DNA from: Theristus sp. LFF4_11
Taxonomy: Eukaryota > Nematoda > Chromadorea > Monhysterida > Xyalidae
Length of the DNA: 64,000 nucleotides
Direction of reading: 5' to 3'
Assembly (NCBI GenBank): GCA_030248135.1
Contig: JASANC010004661.1
Span: forward strand, 1-64,000
A program made the translations under genes and the position numbers. The notes beneath the pieces were generated by a model. The model did not search any database. It saw only the letters and a program-made list of their open reading frames with translations, and had not been told where the DNA came from. Of the stretch, positions 49,370 through 62,173 are shown one piece after another (within the stretch, counting starts at the first letter, position 1; each line of letters opens with the position of its first letter).

Positions 49370-49778
49370 CATTGATTGATTGATCGAATTTCAAGCCGGT
49401 ATGTGTATTTTCACTTGGGCTGGGGACAATTAGTGACGTTTTGGAAGTCAAAACACAAGAAGAGGTATGGTAACGGTTTGGAAAAGGGGTAAATGAGGTC
49501 ACCAAAACAAAATCTGCAAAGTTCCGCCATACGGGAGTCGTCATTCGGGAGGCGCTTGCAGATCATATGTGGTTCTTCGGACTCCCTGATTGATTTAGCA
49601 CAACTTTGATTTTTGAATTTTTTTTTAATTTAAAAAAACAAAAAACAAAAATGACAATTTTTGTTTTTTTTAACAACCCTACTGACGACACGAGTCGATC
49701 ATGTCTCACCAAGGCTCAAAAAAAAGTCGATAAATCGATCCAGAATACCACCTGCAAAGTTGAAGACTATGTCACAAA
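49370..49778. repeat. Dispersed repeat (GACGTTTTG / GTTCCGCCATACGGGAG family), copy 1
   Basis: Shares long stretches with 52985-53120 and 53505-53680 (ATCGAATTTCAAGCCGGTAT, ATTAGTGACGTTTTG, GTTCCGCCATACGGGAGTC). Non-coding; nature unknown. Confidence 0.55.
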
Positions 49779-50350
49779 CAGTACCGTGGGCGGGGGGGGG
49801 GGGGGGGGGAGGTACACCCCCCCCAGAGCACCCGAGACCGTCGGGTGGGGGGGGGGGGGGGCACCGTGCCACCCCCCCCTAAAACCGGGCACCCCCCCCC
49901 CCATCGTACCCCCCCCCCCTCGAAAATTTGGCCGACACCCCCCCACACCACCCATGAAATTTTGTCTGGCGGACACCCCCCCCCCAAAATTTCACCCCAA
50001 AATTCTGCACACCCTAAAATTTTTTTCGAAAATCATGATTTTTTGTCTATAAAGTCCATAATATAAGCTGAATATATGATAACTTGACCATCTTCATTGT
50101 AATTTCAACGATTTTGCAGCAAAATTTAGCGTTTTTCCTTCAAAATTTAAGCGAAAAATTATCATGGGGGGTGGGGGGGGGTGGACCCCCCCCCACAGAA
50201 AATTTTGAAAAAATGCACCCCCCCATGGGACCCCCCTGGGGGGGGTCCCACGTTACCATAGGTTGGACCCCCCCTCACTATTTGGTCGGCACCCCCCCCA
50301 CGGTACCATACCCCTCCCCCCTCGAAATTTTTTTTGGGCCCACGGTACTG
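49779..50350. mobile_element. G/C-run hAT-like MITE, complete copy
   Basis: Inverted ends CAGTACCGTGGGC and GCCCACGGTACTG, flanked by the exact 8-bp duplication GTCACAAA (49771-49778 and 50351-50358), which fits the hAT pattern nTnnnnAn. The interior is dominated by runs of 7-13 C or G around words such as AAATTTGGCCGACACCCC. No coding capacity. Confidence 0.8.
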
Positions 50351-50924
50351 GTCACAAAGTAAAGTCGAAGAAAATTTTTGTTGAACTTTCAAAAAATTAT
50401 GCCAAAAACGGGCATCTACACAGCATTGTGCTTAATTTAATTAAAAAAGCTCGTTTTTTTACTTAAAAAAATAATAAATTTTTTTTGAAGCTTACATCTC
50501 TAGGTGTGGCACGGTGGGGTGTCGCTACTCGGTCTCGTTGCTGTTTCGCGTCGTGCCGTCGTCAATTGATCGAATTTCAAGTCGGTGATTTTCTTTCACT
50601 TGAGCAGGGGATAACTAACAGCTTTTTTTCGTTAAATTTTTTTTGCGTCAATTGACGCAAACAGTCAAAAAATTTTGCGTCAGCGCAAATTTTTTTTGCG
50701 TCAATGTGATACTAATCTAAATCGAACGAATAACAATAACGAAGCAATAATTTGGCGTTATTCGTCACTAAAAGTAGCGTTTTTGACGCCTGCAGTGGTC
50801 AATAACTGACAGTACTTTTATGAAGAAAGTCTGTGGTTTGCTCGGAAGCTTACTTGACCCTCGGTTCAATAAAATTATAGAAAATTGTGAAATCTTCGCG
50901 CAGTGAAGAAAAATTTTAAAAGTA
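50351..50924. other. Repeat debris with GCGTCAATTGACGC palindromes
   Basis: Contains a piece of the ATCGAATTTCAAGTCGG repeat and several GCGTCA/TGACGC words (50640-50710); similar words flank the other side of the large element at 52920-52975. Confidence 0.4.
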
Positions 50925-51315
50925 CAGAGTGAGCCAAAAAAAAGTTCCAATTCTAAAATGCTCTCACTGGTTTGTGCTAAAGTGTTTCGAGCTGAAAATT
51001 GGAACACTATTAGAAAACAGTTGGAGGTTTTTCTGACCAAATTTTTGTTATGGCATGTTGCCCCTATCACTCACTACAGAAGAATATCTGGAAAACATGA
51101 AAAATCAACAAATGTTGTGAAATGCAGAGGGTTGATTCAGCTGTAACAAAGGGACCTCGTGTTTTAAAATTTGGAACACACTTGTTAGAACACTTTGGGA
51201 GTTTTTGTGATCAAATTTTTTTTGGCTTGCACGTAAGTTCATTTTTACAGTGTAATTTTCAAAAAAATAGCAAGTTTTGACAAAAAACGCTGTTCATCCA
51301 TAATCTCACTGTTTA

Positions 51316-51470
51316 TCATTGCTCATAAACGATCTTCCGAACTGATGTATCGTCACGCGGTGTCAAATTGAATCTTTTACGAAATTGCCGAACCACTGTG
51401 GAAAAGTTATTCGCATGTTCCCACCAATTGGCAGACCAGACTCGCTGCTCTGCCGTCCACTTAACCATGA
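51316..51470 (-). pseudogene. Transposase N-terminal HTH remnant
   Basis: About 50 residues from MVKWTAEQ to VRKIVYEQ, then a stop. It matches the helix-turn-helix start of DUF4817-type transposases by pattern. The same segment is present in decayed form in both arms of the palindrome at 8910-10410. Confidence 0.6.
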
Positions 51471-51894
51471 TGCAGCAAAGACTGAAAATGGAAGTGCATC
51501 TCTCACTGCAGAAAAACCACCAGTCTGCTATGGTAAAAATATCAGAGTGGCAAATTTTGTGTATTAAAAAAGGAAAAAAAAACAATTTGGATTTGAAAAG
51601 ATAAATTCGCATCTGTTCTAAGCAGAACCGCTTACGCACACTCAGACTTGAAGTGAAACATTGGAGTGGTCAAAAACTGTTCAAATGCAACTCAGCATTC
51701 GGCATTTCTAAGCTGCTTTAAACTCATATTGCTTTTTTCATCTTTTTTTTGTGTTGTGAACATTCGGGCTGTCACCAACGTTCATTCTTTTGATCTTTGT
51801 TACAGTCAAATCAACCCTCTGCATTTTACAACATTTGTCGATTTTTCATGTTTTCCAGATATTCTTCTGTAGTGAGTGATAGGGGCAACATACT

Positions 51895-52413
51895 GTGCTG
51901 AACCCCACATACTTTGCACGTGCATTTGGCGTGCCGTGGCACGCGTGTTACATTTTATGTGTTACGTGTTACATTTATGTTGCTAGTTGCGTGATGTGAT
52001 GCTATGTTGTGTCTTCGGCAACATCGTTGCTCATGCTTTTGCCTGTGCTCTTGTCTGTTCTTTTCAGTGTGAGTGTGTATGTGTCCGTGTCTCAAGTTGT
52101 AGTGGCAAGTAAAACGTTAAACCGTTGAAAAAAAATTTTTTTTAAACCGTTGAAAAAAAAAATTTAAAAAATTTTTTTTTCAACGGTTTAACGTTTTACT
52201 TGCCACTACAACTTGAGACACGGACACATACACACTCACACTGAAAAGAACAGACAAGAGCACAGGCAAAAGCATGAGCAACGATGTTGCCGAAGACACA
52301 ACATAGCATCACATCACGCAACTAGCAACATAAATGTAACACGTAACACATAAAATGTAACACGCGTGCCACGGCACGCCAAATGCACGTGCAAAGTATG
52401 TGGGGTTCAGCAC
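51895..52413. mobile_element. Perfect fold-back (hairpin) element
   Basis: Arms 51895-52127 and 52181-52413 read as exact reverse complements over 233 bp, with an A/T-only spacer carrying one extra AAACCGTTG. The site is flanked by ACATAC on both sides (51888-51893 and 52413-52419 region), consistent with a target duplication. It disrupts the DUF4817-type element. Confidence 0.75.
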
Positions 52414-52547
52414 ACATACCATGACAAAAATTTGGTCAGAAAAACCTCCAAATTTTTTCTAATAGTGTTCCAATTTTTAGCTCGAAACAACTCAGCACAA
52501 GCCAGTGAGAGCATTTTAGAATTGGAACCTTTTTTTGGCTCACCCTG

Positions 52548-54764
52548 TAGTTCTAAGAACGCATTTTACCTTCACGATTTTTAGATCTATAGAAAGTTTT
52601 TAGGCGTCTATAACGACACATGTTCAGACTTGTTCAGATTAGAAACACTTAGTTCACTTAGTATAGGAGCTTGGTGAAACCTAGTCATGGTCAAAACAAC
52701 AAAATACGGTATTGTTACATTGAACCGTCAACAAAACACTGAACAACAATCTTGAAAACGAACGATGAAACAGCTGACCATGCCATCCGTATTACATTTG
52801 GATGATTGGCATTGTCAAACAAAATTATGAGAAGTCCGAGGCGCGGAAAATTTTTAAACCAGTGCATAAATAACCCAAAATTAGGCTTATGACGTTCTCG
52901 AAATTTGCGCAAACGACCGATTTTTTTGCGTCAGCCCAAATTATTTTTCGTCATTGACGCACGATTTTGCGTCAAAAAAACCCTGATAATTAGTGACGTT
53001 TTGAGGATCAAAAGACAAGAAGATGCATGGTGACGGTTTGGAAAAGGGAAAATGAAGTCACAAAAACAAAATCTGGAAAGTTCCGCCATACGGGAGTCAT
53101 TCGGGAGGCGCTTGCATAGGGTTGTTAAACAAAAATCAATGTTTTTTAAAAAGTAAATAAAAAAAACAAAAATGCCGTTTAAAAAAATTCGAAATTTTTT
53201 TGTAATATGTTCTGAAAACTTCAATTTTGGCACAATTTGTCGAAAGTTCAACAAAAATTTTCTTTGATATTACCTCGTAAAACCTTTAGCAGTCGATTTT
53301 GGATCGTTTTATCGACTGATTTCAGGCTTCAACAACATCTGCGATGAAGTTTTTAACGTCCCAAAGGTTGGCTTACCATTTCCGATGCAGATAAGGTGAC
53401 GATTCGTCTCGCAATCTAAATTTGAGCGTCCGAGCTGCTCCGTTTGCAAGCGTTACGTTGTCTGCTTGCTGTTTCGTGTCCTGCCGTCGCGACACATCAT
53501 CAGATTTGATCGAATTTCAAGCCGGTATTTTAACAACCCTTTCCTACGCTTGCACGTCAAATGTGGTTTTTCGGATTTCCTGATTGATTTGGCACAACTT
53601 TTAATTCCCTGATTGGTTTTCAAATTTTTTTATTTAAAAAAACAAAAATGACGATTTTTTTGTCAACTCTACCCTACCCCCTCCTTTTAAAGCAGCTATG
53701 ATCTTGCTCCTTTATCTTGCAAAAAGAAACAACCGAAAATATTGATTTGCTTTGTTTTCAAACTTGATTATCCCATTTACGCAAGTCCCAATACTCCCAA
53801 ATAGTGAGGGAACAATTAATGTTTTTAAATAAAAGCAGTTTTTATTCTTGGTTATGGTTTTAAAACCGGAAACCCCCGTTTTTACCAAAAAAACGGTCTC
53901 ATTTCGATGCCATCCGTAGAGCATGTGCGTTGCCGTTGACAATCATTTTTGCTTTTTTGCTTTCAGGTTCTAAACTTTGATTTCGCATGGCCGAATAGAA
54001 CGCTGGCTGGTGGCTGCAGCTGGCTGACGCTTTTCGCTGATCAGGATTTCGATTTCCATCTTCTTTTTGGTTAGTAAAGTTTTTTTCGTTTCAAGTTGCC
54101 GAAACGGTGCCTTCGGAACAGTTTTTGGAAGACAAGTTGAATTATGGGCAATTTTTGTTGGTTGTCAAAAGTTTTGTGGGCCGTCATTCAAAAAAGTCCT
54201 CTGTCGTCGCTGTTGTGTTCGGTATATGTTCAGGACACACAACAGGTTCCATAAAATTTTGATTTTGATTTCGCCATCATGGGTTTGCCACAGTTAAAAA
54301 ATATGCAAACAAAAGTGCCCTTTGAAAATTTGTGTTCCAAATTTCAGCGAAGCTAATTAACCAGTAGTGTGGAATTGAGCTGCAAAACCATTTTTGAATT
54401 TCACCAGATCGGTTGTATTTTGTATTGCGTGCCTGTACAGCCTGTGAAATGTCATAACTTGCGAAATATTTGCTGGCGCACTTTAGACAAAAAGTCACAT
54501 TCCACAATCTGATTTGGTGTGCTTGCTGTGAGTTTAAAGTAACGCGCACGCAAGTTTCTTGCGAATGAGATATTGTTTTTTTCAGAAGCGCAGATTTCTG
54601 AGAATGCACAATCTCCCTTGCATGTAGCTAATTTTTTACGTGCGTGCAATCGTTCCCGGACATTCGCGGTCTGGCCCACGAATATCATGCGTTGTCGTCA
54701 CCTCTGCAGATCAGATTTGTTGCTGTTAATTGTTGTTTGATCGATGGTTTCTGCTGAGGTATTA
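52548..54764. other. Dispersed repeats, no cellular gene
   Basis: 52985-53120 and 53505-53680 are copies of the GACGTTTTG repeat family. A 78-residue - strand frame at 54688-54452 starts IFVGQTANVRERLHARK, which faintly recalls a GIY-YIG nuclease motif; too short and unsupported to call. Confidence 0.4.
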
Positions 54765-55008
54765 TGGATTTATTCAAACGTGTCCGGGCTAAAATGACGT
54801 CATTTGCTTTAAAAACGCCCGTTTGTCAAAGTACAGGGCACAGGCACTAAAATGTCAGTTTGGTGTAACTGATTCGACATTCACCATTTGTTTACGGGAA
54901 GAAATCGGCTAAACGGAATGTCTGGTATTCTGTGAACGACAAGCGCATGTTTGGCGGCACATGACGTAATTTCAGTGGGACACGTTTGAAAAAATAGGTC
55001 ATACCTAC
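54765..55008. mobile_element. MITE-like repeat, copy 2
   Basis: Inverse copy of 36850-37083, with ATTCAAACGTGTCC at the left and GGACACGTTTGAAAAAATAGG-like right end. Central palindrome AAATGACGTCATTT. Confidence 0.6.
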
Positions 55009-55384
55009 ACAAATTTTCCACTCGTTTTTTGTTCAATGTTTGTCGTGGTCGGCTACAAAACACGCACTTTTTTGAACTGCATTTGAAGAAAAGGTTTGGC
55101 TTTAAAGTGAAATTTTTTGTTTTATTTTATTTGTTCGCGTGCCGGTTCCGGAAACCATAAGGTACCAAACTTCGGCGGAAACGGGCAGTGAAATAAACTT
55201 GGGCCAAAATAATGCTAACTTTTTTAGTTGGCTGATCTTTTGCTCGTTGCAAATCAAAGCTAAACCTAATGCAGTCATGATTAAATTAAAAAGCGTTGGT
55301 AAGTTTGCTGGTCACAAAATGTTTGCTGGTTGGGACGTTGTTGTTGTGCAGTTATTTCCGTAGTTGTAGTTGCGTCCCGTTATT

Positions 55385-55550
55385 TCCAGCCCACACATTA
55401 CCGGTCCAACATTTCCGACCCACTTATTTCCGGTCCACGCATTTCCGGCCCACTTATTTCCGGCCCACTCATTTCCGGCCCACCCATCACCGGCCCCGTT
55501 CATCTGCGTCCCACCCACCCGTTTCCGGCCCACTCATTTCCGGCCCAGCC
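55385..55550. repeat. Minisatellite, ~16-bp unit ATTTCCGGCCCACTC
   Basis: Ten or so imperfect tandem units with TTTCCGGCCCAC core. Open frames rich in Pro/His/Phe across it are artefacts. Confidence 0.8.
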
Positions 55551-57192
55551 CAATAATAATAATAATTCCAATAATTCATTTCCAGTGTCACGTCATAACT
55601 TGCTGACGTGACCTCGCATATTCTTATGTGTCCGTGTGCCCATGTACAGGATATTTCCTTGTTTGACGATAAATTGCGGAGCAACGGTGACAAAAATCCA
55701 AGAGCATGTTTTAGAGCAACTTTTTGCGCTGAATCCTAAAAAGTGGTACTGTTCGAAATTTTGCTACAGTTACCCAATATTCACGATTTTTGGCTTTTTG
55801 GTCTTTTTTTGGGTTGTTTTGGTCCGTGTGGTGTTATATATACTTATGTGCAAGGCGTTTTAAGTTAGTTTAGTTGACGCCAAAATGGTCATCTGCTGTG
55901 CATGTTGTTCAATATGGAACAGGTGTACAATTAGTGATTAGTCTGTCCGTTCCATGAGTAACATTTTTTGTTTTGTTGTTTTGCAGGTGGACGTCAACAA
56001 ATCTAAATCCAACTTCACCAGGTTGTTTTTTGCGCGTTTCAGTTTTTTTGAATGGCAAAAATATAGCTTAACGTCTTAAGTATTCAGCGCGTCGGTAGCA
56101 GAAATAACGTCGTCACCGCTTCTATGCCAGTTGTCAGTTTTGTTCTATATAAACTAAAACGTTTTTTTACAAAACTTTTTACAAAAGAAAAAAGGATAAA
56201 CATTGAAAAGTCATTTTCTCAAGTATTTTCAATTAGGAAAAGGCAAAAATATTGTTTGCGGAATTAAGAATCAGCAGAAAAATACAAAACATGATAACGC
56301 TTTGATACTTTTTGTGTTTTTAGTTTTCTTTTCGGTTCGATTGAGAACTGTGTTTTTTTGACTGCGACATGATTCTGTCGTGTTTTTTGTTCTACTGCTG
56401 CAGAAAGGCGGCATTTTCAACAGAAAACCATTTCTATTATTGGCGAAAATAATTTGCTTTAGTTCTAACACATAGAAAACATCGAACTCTAAATTATAGG
56501 GAATCAGCTGATTGGTTGGTTGTCCCGTGACGCATACTTTCTGTGTGGGCATTGCTGTAGGGAAACAGAGTTTTGTTTGCACAGAATGCATAGATCATGA
56601 TCACCAACCAATCAGCTGATTTCCTATATTTTAGAGTTCGACTGTAATTCAAGTCAAAGTATCAAAAGAAAAACGGTGACGGCGACGGTCGGTACGGAGT
56701 TGGCCTGTTTGATGATGTTCAAGCAAAACAGCCAAATAAAGAGCATAACTATAAACAAACTGATTGTTTTCTGCTCTGGCAAATAGTTTCCGATAGTTGA
56801 AATGAAAATTTAACAGAAACGAATGATATAAAACTGTTGTTCGTCCCACCGTTTATAGTTGTCTTTTTTGCTTATGATCTGTCAAAAGTCGATTTTCTGA
56901 ACTTTTTGGGGTTCGCTACGCGAACCGTGTATCTCTTTCTGGATTGCAATGAAATTTATAGCACACATCTAAATTATTTTTTTGGGAACCAAATTTTGTC
57001 AAAAGGCCTGTTGATTATGAGGTATCAAAGGTGAGCCAATACTGCGAAACCATTCTGTAGTACCTGTAAAAGACAAAAACCAGTGAATCAAATAGTAGTT
57101 CTAGAAATGCAGATATGATAAAAAATTGGCGTAAAATCTATCCAAGGTAGAGCACGAAAAAACCCGCGCAAAAGCGACTTCACAAACGTAAA
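55551..57192. other. Intergenic with one MITE fragment
   Basis: 56485-56646 is a relative of the 171-bp MITE (GATTGGTTGG...CAACCAATCAGC arms, ending GTTCGACTG then TA). No gene recognised. Confidence 0.4.
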
Positions 57193-57573
57193 ACTTGACT
57201 TGACTTGACTTAGTTCGTCGATCCGCGTAGCGCGGCCTCCCGCTGTTTGGGCCTCGACGCCGTTCACCACCGTTCCGGTTCTGTACGTGATCGCCTCAAT
57301 GTTTGCCGACCATCGTTGTCTGTCATCCGCACTCGCCTTAATAATGCGGTACTCGCATAATACTCGCTTCTCAGCCGCCTCCGAACGCGGAAACAAAATG
57401 CGCCCTCTTGCGTTGGTGTAGAGCGGTTTTATCTCAGTTTTTGTGATCTCTCGCAACGTCACCTTCGGTCGCCCTCGTGCCCGCCGCCAGTCACGCTCCG
57501 CGCACGTCATTTGCCCGCGCGGGAATGCGGCTCGGGCTCATGCGCGCCACATGCCCCAGCCGCCGCAGACGTC
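57193..57573 (-). mobile_element. 5'-truncated RTE LINE fragment
   Basis: Matches the 3' part of the LINE at 3620-6200 closely (GRPKVT, KPLYTNARGRIL, SANIEAIT, VVNGVEA). Has a small deletion/frameshift near 57510 and a repeated CAAGT/AAGTC tail at about 57193-57215. Non-functional. Confidence 0.85.
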
Positions 57574-60500
57574 GTAAATGTAAAACGTAAAAACGTAAAA
57601 CACTTACCGTTATCAGAGGTTAGGGTTTTTGTTGGTGTAAAGTTGGCCGAAAAATGCAAAATTTGGTAACACTTTTCTTACCATTAACAATGTTTTTTTA
57701 ATTTATCGATGCTGGTTCAAGTGGAATTTATTTTCGCGCCAGTCTGAACCAGAGCACTGAATTCACATGGTGCTAGATGCTTTTCGGAGTGGTCTGCTGA
57801 ATGGAACCACTACTGATTTTTAAAACCTCATAGAAGCACCATTCAAGAACGCATTCCTTAGACCACTAAACCGCTCAAGCACCAACACGAATCCAGGAAT
57901 CTGGTGACCGTTAATAAAATGAAGTGACGGCTGCATCCAGTTTTTTTTAATTTGCAGCGGAATTCGGATTTTGAACTTAGAAATCCTGTTTCAAAATGTT
58001 TTATTTCTGACTGTGGAATGCCAACAATGGAATACTTGCACCGTGAAGTTGGTAAGTTAAAAGCGTTTTTAGGTCTAGCCACTGTTTCGTTCTGGAAGGT
58101 GTTGAATTGTCAATAAACGACAGAAGCCCAGCTGTAAATCTGTAAAAAACAAAATTTAAAAACTAATTGAAAAAAAGGTTAGATAGGGAAAGGTGCACAC
58201 AACTACCAAACTAATGTTAGTAAAAACCATGAAAATGAGCAAGATCAGTCAACAAAACTAAAAATCAAATGTAGGAAAAGTTAAAAAAACTGAAATGCAA
58301 CATTATTCAGCGCGATAACTTTTTAAGTGATGATAACTTGTGATTTACACAAGGTCGAATACTCTTATGAGTTACTTGCTAACCAAACTTTTGTGAGAAA
58401 AATTATTATGAAAGTTGACAAACATCTGAAACATCCAAAATTGTGTTCATCGACGAAGAATAATATAAATGAACGTGTGGAAGTGACAACATATATTGAA
58501 GTTGTTGTTGACAGCAAGTTGAAAAGAGTACATGCAGAAAATCAAAAAAGTCAACTGTTCCGATCAAAAATTGAGTCTCAACAATTACTCCGGAATTTGT
58601 ACATACACAAAAAGTTTGTAATTTCACAGTTTTAATTTCAACAACATCAGCAGCTGAGTTGTAATTATATGCATAGTAAGTACCTAAAAGGAAATTTTTA
58701 GCGTTCTCCGGTGGTCAACAACACAAGATTTAAATAAAGCAGGAACCTTGAGCGTTTATTTCATTTTATATGGCAAATTGTGTAGAACGTTGTGACAGAG
58801 TATGGGGAACTGATGAAAAACACCCAGGACATACCTAGCTTATGCGGAAGCGTCGACTAAAAACGTCGCACGGCGAGACCGGACCAAACAACAGCGAAAC
58901 TATATACTCCAGCCAGCGCCCACATCTACACAGCTGCCATATACGTACAAAAGCTGTGCGTGTGTGTGTTTGTGTGTGCATGGCATTGAACTAAACATCC
59001 ATACACTGCTTGTAGCCACGACTATATAGCACACACACAGCTATAGCAACGGGACATTCAGAAAATGCCATACAACGATGCATATGTTAGTTCCAGCCAC
59101 ATGCACGCACATGCTGCTGCTTCCATGTGTTAGCAAGAGCTTCCTATAGCAACACAACTCTGACACTAGGCTTGTGCAGCCATGGCTTGCTGCACAACAC
59201 TATGCTTTATAAGCAATAGACTGGCGGACACACACACTGTCATTGTAGATGTACCCCATATACGCTTATGCACATGCATGTACATACACATGCTAATGCA
59301 CATATTGGTGCACTATGGCTGTGTGCTTTCCTTCATACTGACCCTGAACCACGAGAACGTGAACTACAACGACATGCGGAGCCTACATGTGGTTATATTA
59401 TAACTGGAATTCATAATTTCACATCCAGAGATGGCATATTTTCAGACATGGCCTTTGGATCGAAAATATGACACGTTTCAGAACCAAAGGATGTATCCGT
59501 GCCGAATTTTTGCCATGGATGGCCAATTAGCGTGCACATATAGCAACCGTTTTGTCGAACAGGATGGTACAGCAGCACATAACACATACGTATTTATGTA
59601 ATACTGGTTAAACAGGCAAACCCTGAACTATGAAAAAATACATACAGCAGAGCTTCGGTGCAAAATCGATTTATCTGACAACGCATATAAGTGCAAGGAT
59701 TCTTTTCCAACAACTGGTTAGAACGAGACGCCATATTACATGCGGACATAGAGACCGACATACTACTCCCATGACAGTGCAGATACACACAGTTGGTGCA
59801 AAAACATGGCTGCAGTTATAGCTGGAGCCGATAGCATGTTAGCCGTAGACATGGCTGTTGGAAAGCGAGAAAGATGGCACCGCGTGTATGATGCTTGGGC
59901 AAAGCATGCATGTGGGCTAGCTACTGAATATTGCATTGTGCTCCGAACACATTCGGGATTCTATGTACTTACATGTTTACGTACAGTCTATATTGTGCTC
60001 AAAATGTCGCATGCGATGAATTTTCACAACTGGTTGGCTTTGTGGGCGCCACAGACTGGTATACGTATGGTTTATATTCAATAGTAGAGAGACTATGCGG
60101 TGCGACATGCCATGTCGGAACTAGCCAGCTGTCAACACTTTCAGTGGCTTTGTGTGTACTCATATGCCCGTAGATGATATGACTCCAGGTCTACGCACTC
60201 TAGTTTGACAATAGGTACGCACATGCATGCATGTGCATTATAGTATAAAACGAAAGAGAGAATAGACTGGGCTGGCGTATGTAATTTCATGATGCACCCT
60301 CGTGCATGACTGAACTGACGTATGGCCTCTACAGACAGGCGACAGATGATTCTAATTGTATGAATGTGTCTGTTGACAGTGCTACAATTTGCTTTGTAGC
60401 CAAGTGAACGTATTGATTGATTGAACATGTGGATATATGCCGCATGGAGTGTGCATATGTTAGAAGGTTGCGATTGTATGCGCGGTACAATTGTACCTGG

Positions 60501-61943
60501 GCCAAGTCAAAGCAAACTAATTTGACAAAAGCAATTAGCACTGTAATATATGCAACACACATGTGGAAAGCTGAAAATAATCTAGGTGTCAGTGTAACTG
60601 TGCTAAAGTCGTTGTTCAAAATTTTATGGTGTCATGAATAATTATAGTTTCTACTACCTTGCATTGTGCATGAACTCGCATGTACCAATGCTTGCGCTTA
60701 ATTCTATGTATGGGTCAAGGTTTGCAAGCTATATTTGGGTTATAGGATCAACGAGCTTACACCCGATATTTTATTGTGCTAAGCAACAACACCGCAGCGA
60801 CATGTGCATTTATTCAAACTGTAATTTTCATTACATGTATGTGCGATTCACTAGTATACAACACACATACTATAAAAATAGTACATTCGGTTTATGGTTT
60901 AGTGGATGTTTCGCTTTATATTTGAGAGCAATAAAAACAGCTATTATTCTGACTATGCTGTGCACTTCGTGGTGACCAATGCATGCATTTATTAATTTTT
61001 TAGCTGCACGAAGAACCACGATGTGCTTCAGTGTTGTTGCGTCAGGTCAACTACGCATGAAACAAAACCAAATAACAGCAACAGCCGATGATTATTTTAA
61101 AACGTTCATATAGTGTGGAATTGAAGACAAAGTAAGTACGCAGTTATGATATCCTCCACAGGTATTTCAGTAATATCTGATAATAATTATTTTTACATAT
61201 GTGCCAAATGGTGACTGCAAGTGCAAGAGGCTTTTAAACCTAAACGATTTTGCACATTAATTTACATTAATTTGCGCCATTAGTTTTTGTCATTGTCCAG
61301 GCGCTGGTATTAAATACTTCCGTTTCCACCCATTTTTTGTCCCCACAATTTTTATAAATCCATTATCTTAGAAAACCTTGTGTTGACCTTTTCTATCTGT
61401 CACAAATAATAATGAAATAATATTTGGCAAGGGGCACTTTTCCGAACTTGTCTTTTTTCTATAGTCGCCCTGGATATTTTGTAGCATTAGCTGATTGGTT
61501 GCCTGAACATCAGGTTCAAAAAAGAAATTGGAATGGGCATTTTCTTTTTTCTAGCTTTGTGATTTCTATGTGTTTGTTTTGTGTGGGTAGACAAGCAAAA
61601 ATTTTTTTGATGGAAAAAATTTTGTTTGTGAGCTATGAGATAAACACATCAAAAGCAACGGTTTTCATGGCAAAAAACTTTATTTTGTTTCAAAAAAGAA
61701 CGACGGCGGCGACGACAATAGGAAACCTGAATTCGCTGTCAAATATTAGCTGCTTTAATGTTTTGATTAGGAAAAACGCTTTGGAGGATTTGTGTGACGT
61801 ACATTTTGTAAAAAGCAGACGTGTTTTGCTGTGACTTCTCTCAATACAAATCAGCAAGGAAGAGCTTAGTTATATGTATCTAGATAATTAGAGGGTCAAG
61901 AATTATATGGAAAGTAAAAAAACAGAAGCATTAGGAGTATGTA
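57574..61943. other. Long gene-poor stretch
   Basis: No exon or domain recognised. 58900-60500 differs from its surroundings: rich in CACATG/GCATGT words and alternating purine-pyrimidine, with fewer A/T homopolymers. Open frames up to about 136 residues (61424-61834) look random. Confidence 0.4.
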
Positions 61944-62173
61944 CAGTGGCGGCCAAAAGTTTGGAAACCCCCATGCGCGCGTGTGTGTGCGGTGGTATAT
62001 GCGTACTTTCATTATGCGTCTCTCCACAACACATGCTACAGTAGCTTTGTTTTTACGAACGCAACAATTGCTTGTTCCAAAAATCAAAAATATTTGCTTA
62101 TGTGCATAGTAATAACGCAAAAATGAGCGATATGCAGCGCACGCAGGGGTTTCCAAACTTTTGGCCGCCACTG
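61944..62173. mobile_element. Short Tc1/mariner-type MITE
   Basis: Ends CAGTGGCGGCCAAAAGTTTGG and its complement, flanked by TA (61942-61943, 62174-62175). Shares its terminal 16 bp with the palindromic element at 1935-2566. No coding content. Confidence 0.8.

Larger units (their letters stand above)
50925..52547. mobile_element. Tc1/mariner-type element with DUF4817-like HTH remnant
   Basis: Ends CAGAGTGAGCCAAAAAAA and its complement, flanked by TA (50923-50924, 52548-52549). On the - strand at 51470-51316 it still encodes a helix-turn-helix segment (KWTAEQRVW...ANNFSTVVRQF) of the DUF4817 type that begins many mariner-like transposases; the catalytic part is gone. A perfect hairpin element is nested at 51895-52413. 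Confidence 0.7.

Noticed and set aside
55296..55611. Pro/His/Phe-rich open frames
   Set aside because: Produced by the TTTCCGGCCCAC minisatellite in three frames.
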